From Arthrobacter crystallopoietes (GTDB lineage: Bacteria > Actinomycetota > Actinomycetes > Actinomycetales > Micrococcaceae): a DNA stretch of 64,000 nucleotides. A program made the translations under genes and the position numbers. The notes under the pieces are model-generated. The model worked only from the letters and a program-made list of their open reading frames with translations. It did not search any database and was not told the DNA's origin. The DNA lies in the NCBI RefSeq assembly GCF_002849715.1, contig NZ_CP018863.1:1426001-1490000 (forward strand), read 5' to 3'. Shown piece after piece: positions 60,620 through 64,000 of this stretch (positions are counted from its first letter, which is position 1; each line of letters starts with the position of its first letter).

Positions 60620-61795
60620 TCAGATCTCGTGGTGCTGTCGCTTGATGAAATCCGCCATCCCTGGGACGGTGAAGGCGACTTTCCCGTACTCGGAGGAGTA
60701 GATCAGGCCCTTGGCGATCAGCTGGCCCCGTGTAGGCGCCAGGCTGGTGGCCTTGGCACTCAGGCGTTGTGCGATCTCTCCGGTTGATGACCCCTGGTCT
60801 CCGTCGAGGGCCATGGTCGCCAGGTATTCGCGTTCCCGCGGGGTTGCCCGGTCCCAGCGCGAGGGGAAGAACCCGGAGTCCAGCCGCTGCAGACCGATGG
60901 TTGCCGCCGCTTGGGCGTCCTCTTCGGTGAAGGGCGAGGCTTGGGCCACTTCCCACATGGCGCTGCCGAATTCCTGGATGAAATACGGGTAACGGCCCGT
61001 AACGTCTACCAGGATGTCCAGGGCTTTGCTGCCGTACTCGGCGCCCACTTGCTTGGCCGGAACGGTGAAAGATTCTCTGGCATCGGCCTCGGCCAAGGTC
61101 CCGATGAGGCGGAAATCAAAGAGCCTTTCGGCGTAGCTGCGGACCTCAGCCAAACGGGCGGGCAGATTCGGCAGGCCCGCTCCGACGATGTAGAAGGGCA
61201 ACTCCAGCTGCCCGGCATGGTGCTGGCAGGTGACGAGAGCAGAGAGCAGGTCCTCGTCCAGATCCTGCATTTCGTCGATAAAGATGATGAACCCCTTGCG
61301 GATGCTTCGCATTGCCGCCGAAACATCCTCGATCAGGTCACGGAGGTCAATTTCGATCAAACCCGTTCCCGCCCGCGCCGGATCCCGCTCCACCCCGAGC
61401 GAAATACCTTCAACCCCGAACCCGGCAGTAAAAGACGTGACTGTTCCCAGCAGCTGACGGAATTTTTCCAGCCCGACACGGCCGATGTAGCGCCGGGAGG
61501 CCACCTGAAGCTCGCGGGCAAGGGTTTTACGCGCCTCGGCGGCACCGGCTTCCCCCGGCTGCCCTTCGATCTTGATCGTCAGCCAGTCATGATGGAGCGC
61601 CAGGCCCCGAAGCCGGTTAAGCAGCACTGTTTTGCCGACGCCCCGCAGCCCGCTCAGCACCATTCCGCGGTTGGAGAAGGACCGCTCGGTTCGGACCAAA
61701 AGTAAGTCGAAAGCGTCGATCTCGGCCTGCCGGCCGGCTAGAAAACCCGGCTGCAGGCCGGACCCGGGACTGTAAGGGTTCAGGGCAGGTTCCAT
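60620..61795 (-). CDS. AAA+ ATPase with C-terminal winged helix
   Basis: 391 residues from ATG 61795 (a longer frame reaches 61852; neither has a strong ribosome-binding site). Walker A LSGLRGVGKTVLLNRL (about 47-62), Walker B FIIFIDEMQDLD (about 169-180), sensor-type IVGAGLPNLPARL, then a winged-helix end (STGEIAQRLSAKATSL ... KVAFTVPGMADFI). This is the archaeal-ATPase/STAND-like group that often acts alone on mobile elements or in defence. It is flanked by direct copies of a 16-bp motif. Confidence 0.85.
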   Translation of the reverse strand: MEPALNPYSPGSGLQPGFLAGRQAEIDAFDLLLVRTERSFSNRGMVLSGLRGVGKTVLLNRLRGLALHHDWLTIKIEGQPGEAGAAEARKTLARELQVASRRYIGRVGLEKFRQLLGTVTSFTAGFGVEGISLGVERDPARAGTGLIEIDLRDLIEDVSAAMRSIRKGFIIFIDEMQDLDEDLLSALVTCQHHAGQLELPFYIVGAGLPNLPARLAEVRSYAERLFDFRLIGTLAEADARESFTVPAKQVGAEYGSKALDILVDVTGRYPYFIQEFGSAMWEVAQASPFTEEDAQAAATIGLQRLDSGFFPSRWDRATPREREYLATMALDGDQGSSTGEIAQRLSAKATSLAPTRGQLIAKGLIYSSEYGKVAFTVPGMADFIKRQHHEI

Positions 61796-61880
61796 GTATA
61801 GGAGTTTATGTGCACTTATTGGAATTTTACAATAAGCCGCCATAACTTCCAATCACTGCGCGCGATGCATCCCAATGGCC

Positions 61881-61896
61881 GATAGCGGCGCATATG
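61881..61896. repeat. 16-bp motif GATARCRGCGCATATG, copy 3
   Basis: GATAGCGGCGCATATG, 85 bp upstream of the ATPase start and in the same orientation as copy 2 at 60483-60498. Confidence 0.7.
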
Positions 61897-62044
61897 ACCA
61901 TGCCACCTGCAGTTCTATGAATTTGATCTCCTGTCACTCCCTTCGGCTCACCCCTGTCGGTCATGTGAGGGCAGGTCGGGTGCGTGAGAACCCTTTCTTG
62001 CACCAAGGCGGCCCCCGCTATCTGAATTGCTATATGATGGAAAC

Positions 62045-62061
62045 CTAAATTAATTGATTAG
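62045..62061. promoter_or_regulatory. ArsR-type operator ahead of ArsR-SulP operon
   Basis: AT-rich dyad CTAAATTAATTGATTAG, 12 bp before the ArsR start; SmtB/ArsR operators usually have this AT-rich dyad form. Confidence 0.55.
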
Positions 62062-62073
62062 TGAAAGCTGCCT

Positions 62074-62451
62074 ATGGTAGATCAACCCGATTTCCACGCC
62101 CCGCTTTACGAGGTCAAGGCGAACCTCTTCAAAGGCCTGGCCCATCCGGTGCGGATCCGTGTGCTCGAACTCCTGGCGGAGTCGCCGCAGGTTTCCGTGG
62201 CCGACCTCATTGGCGGTACGGGTCAGGAAGCCTCGAACCTCTCGCAGCACCTGTCCGTGCTGCGGCGCCATCATCTGGTAGTGGCCGAGCGCCGTGGCCT
62301 GCAGGTGTTTTACCGGCTGGCCTACCCGCAGGTCGCCGACCTGCTCAGGGTGGCCCGCAGCCTGCTGACCGAAGTGCTGGCCACCACGCAGAAGAATCTT
62401 GAACTCTCCATTGCGCCAGCAATGTCCGTGAGTGCGGAGGACCGGCCGTGA
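62074..62451 (+). CDS. ArsR-family repressor of SulP gene
   Basis: 125 residues. Winged helix: LFKGLAHPVRIRVLELLAES, VADLIGGTGQEASNLSQHLS (recognition) and HHLVVAERRGLQVFYRL (wing). No Cys, so not a sulfide/persulfide Cys-sensor of the BigR type. The stop overlaps the SulP start by 4 bp (GTGA). ArsR-SulP pairs are common in actinobacteria; the ligand is unknown. Confidence 0.9.
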   Translation: MVDQPDFHAPLYEVKANLFKGLAHPVRIRVLELLAESPQVSVADLIGGTGQEASNLSQHLSVLRRHHLVVAERRGLQVFYRLAYPQVADLLRVARSLLTEVLATTQKNLELSIAPAMSVSAEDRP

Positions 62452-64000
62452 GCCTCCTGCGTTCGGCCCGCCAACTGCTGCCGGGCACGGCGGACTATGC
62501 CCCGCTGAAGCGCAGTTGGAAGAACGATCTGATTGCCGGCATTACGGTGGGCATCGTTGCCCTGCCGCTGGCTCTGGCGTTCGGCGTCAGTTCGGGAGCC
62601 GGCGCGGCCGCAGGATTGATCACGGCCATCGTGGCCGGGGTTGTGGCCGCTGTTTTTGGTGGCTCCAATGTCCAGGTCTCCGGCCCCACCGGTGCAATGG
62701 TGGTGGTGCTCGCACCGGTTATTGCCCTGCACGGCATGCAGTCCCTGGCCCTCGTGACGATTATGGCCGGCGTCATCGTGCTGGCCGCGGGCGCCCTGAA
62801 ACTCGGCCGCGCGGTCGGCTACATTCCGTGGCCAGTGATTGAGGGTTTCACCCTCGGCATCGCCATCATCATCTTCCTGCAGCAGGTCCCCGCCGCCTTC
62901 GGTGTGCCGGCCGGTGACAGCACCAATGCCGCCGTCGCTGCGTTCCAATCGCTGCGGAACACGGACTTCTCCACCCTTTTCTGGCCCCTTGTCCTGGTCC
63001 TGATTGTCGCCGCGATCATGCTGGCCGCCCCGAAGATCCATCCGCAGCTGCCCGGGTCCATCATCGGCATCATTGTTGCCACGTTGGTTGCAGGTTTGGC
63101 CGGGCTCCCCGTTACGAGGATCGGCGACCTGCCCAGCTCGCTGCCGGCACCATCCGTTCCTTACTTCGATCCGGGTCTCGTCACGGCGCTGCTTGGCCCG
63201 GCCCTGACCATCGCGGCGCTGGCCGCCATCGAGTCACTGCTGTCGGCGCGCGTGGCCGCGTCCATCTCGGATACCGGTCCCTACGATCCGGACCGCGAGC
63301 TGGTGGGTCAGGGCTTGGCATCGGTGGCATCGGGCTTCTTCGGAGGCATGCCGGCAACCGGGGCCATCGCCCGGACCGCCGTCAACATCAGGGCCGGCGC
63401 AAAGACCCGCGCTTCCACGATCGTGCACGCGCTGGTGCTCCTCGGCGTCGTCTACCTGGCCACCGGGCCGGTGGGACAGATCCCGCTGGCAGCACTTTCC
63501 GGTGTGTTGATGGTGACCGCTTTCCGGATGATCTCCCCGGCGACCCTGCGCAGCGTCATCGGCTCCACCCGCGCCGATACCGTCACCTTCTTCGTCACCG
63601 CCGTCATTACGGTGTCCTTTGACCTGATCCAGGCGGTGGAAATCGGTATCGTCGTCGCTGCCTTCTTCGCCCTGCGCTCCCTGGTCAAGGCCAGCGGCGT
63701 GCACCGCGAGGAACTTCCCGGCCCGGCACAGGACGGGGACGAACAGATTGCCCTCTTCCGCCTTGACGGCGCCTTGTTCTTCGGGGCTTCCGAGCGCGTG
63801 CTGGAACGGGTGAGCGCCATCCGCAGTGTCCACGTGGTCATTATCCGGATGTCCCAGCTGCAGATCCTCGATGCCACCGGGGCAAGGGTTATCGCCGAGC
63901 TCGTGACCGCCCTGGAACGCCGCGGGATCACGGTCCTCATCAAAGGGATCCAGGAGCGGCACCTGAAGCTGGCAACACACGTGGGCGTACTGGAATCATT
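62448..64000 (+). CDS. SulP-family anion transporter with STAS domain, 3' end beyond window
   Basis: GTG 62448 overlaps the ArsR stop; the frame is open to the right edge, giving about 517 residues. N-terminal WKNDLIAGITVGIVALPLAL is the SulP signature; then ten or more spans (SGPTGAMVVVLAPVIALHG; LAAIESLLSARVAAS), and a cytosolic STAS part (IALFRLDGALFFGASE, HVVIIRMSQLQILDATGARV). Moves sulfate, bicarbonate or related anions. Only the extreme C-terminus is missing. Confidence 0.92.
   Translation, partial: MSLLRSARQLLPGTADYAPLKRSWKNDLIAGITVGIVALPLALAFGVSSGAGAAAGLITAIVAGVVAAVFGGSNVQVSGPTGAMVVVLAPVIALHGMQSLALVTIMAGVIVLAAGALKLGRAVGYIPWPVIEGFTLGIAIIIFLQQVPAAFGVPAGDSTNAAVAAFQSLRNTDFSTLFWPLVLVLIVAAIMLAAPKIHPQLPGSIIGIIVATLVAGLAGLPVTRIGDLPSSLPAPSVPYFDPGLVTALLGPALTIAALAAIESLLSARVAASISDTGPYDPDRELVGQGLASVASGFFGGMPATGAIARTAVNIRAGAKTRASTIVHALVLLGVVYLATGPVGQIPLAALSGVLMVTAFRMISPATLRSVIGSTRADTVTFFVTAVITVSFDLIQAVEIGIVVAAFFALRSLVKASGVHREELPGPAQDGDEQIALFRLDGALFFGASERVLERVSAIRSVHVVIIRMSQLQILDATGARVIAELVTALERRGITVLIKGIQERHLKLATHVGVLES

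Overview
The window is high-GC DNA with actinobacterial features: GTG/TTG starts, 4-bp stop/start overlaps, a SARP regulator, a DUF4192 protein and an actinobacterial MOBP-type relaxase. The gene content fits a soil Micrococcaceae such as Arthrobacter; that assignment is inference, because no rRNA or housekeeping marker is present. Relaxase, MobC, DprA-like and DUF4192 genes, an IS256-family element, serine recombinases and a toxin-antitoxin pair suggest a plasmid or a plasmid-derived chromosomal region.

Layout. (1) 1-7.7 kb: mobilization backbone on the minus strand (coiled-coil protein running off the left edge, relaxase, MobC), a candidate oriT at 3295-3314, small DNA-binding and helical proteins, then DUF4192 and DprA-like genes. 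These last two each sit behind a copy of the same ~300-bp leader. (2) 8.1-27.2 kb: a catabolic island bounded by two MarR regulators. It has two acyl-CoA ligases, two enoyl-CoA hydratases, two acyl-CoA dehydrogenases, an APH-type kinase, an SDR, a thiolase, a 3-hydroxyacyl-CoA dehydrogenase, a five-gene Liv-type ABC importer and a hotdog thioesterase. The kinase next to an ACAD11-like dehydrogenase resembles a split ACAD10/ACAD11 and points to a 4-hydroxy- or 4-oxo-acid substrate. Palindromic CTAGA-NN-TCTAG-type sites lie in two divergent promoter regions. (3) 27.6-42.4 kb: an accessory region with a decayed serine recombinase, several unrecognised genes (one with a zinc-ribbon N-terminus and an Rx4H HEPN-like motif), DUF6414-like and DUF4238 genes, the latter cut by an IS256 element, an intact resolvase, and two paralogous small secreted proteins of opposite character (lysine-rich, and Asp/Arg-repeat).

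(4) 42.5-53.8 kb: the most interesting part. A diaminobutyrate aminotransferase and a dedicated aspartokinase form a two-gene operon, divergent from a SARP-type activator. Next comes a 1408-residue Pls/PosA-type membrane NRPS (adenylation, carrier, then six membrane segments with hexapeptide-like C-terminal domains). Together they predict synthesis of a cationic homo-poly(amino acid), most likely poly-2,4-diaminobutyrate. A 19-bp motif lies 53-54 bp upstream of both the aspartokinase and synthetase starts and is a good candidate activator site. A zinc-protease lipoprotein, a 50-residue membrane protein and a DUF418/HGSNAT-like membrane acyltransferase follow and may be accessory.

(5) 54.0-59.1 kb: metal homeostasis (MFS exporter plus ArsR repressor, a polytopic protein plus CopC, a ZnuA-like lipoprotein with a Zur-like box). 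(6) 59.3-64.0 kb: an Xre/ParS-RES toxin-antitoxin pair, an AAA ATPase flanked by copies of a 16-bp motif, and an ArsR-SulP operon that runs off the right edge. No CRISPR array, rRNA or tRNA was recognised. Starts marked as chosen rest on visible ribosome-binding sites; no database search was possible.
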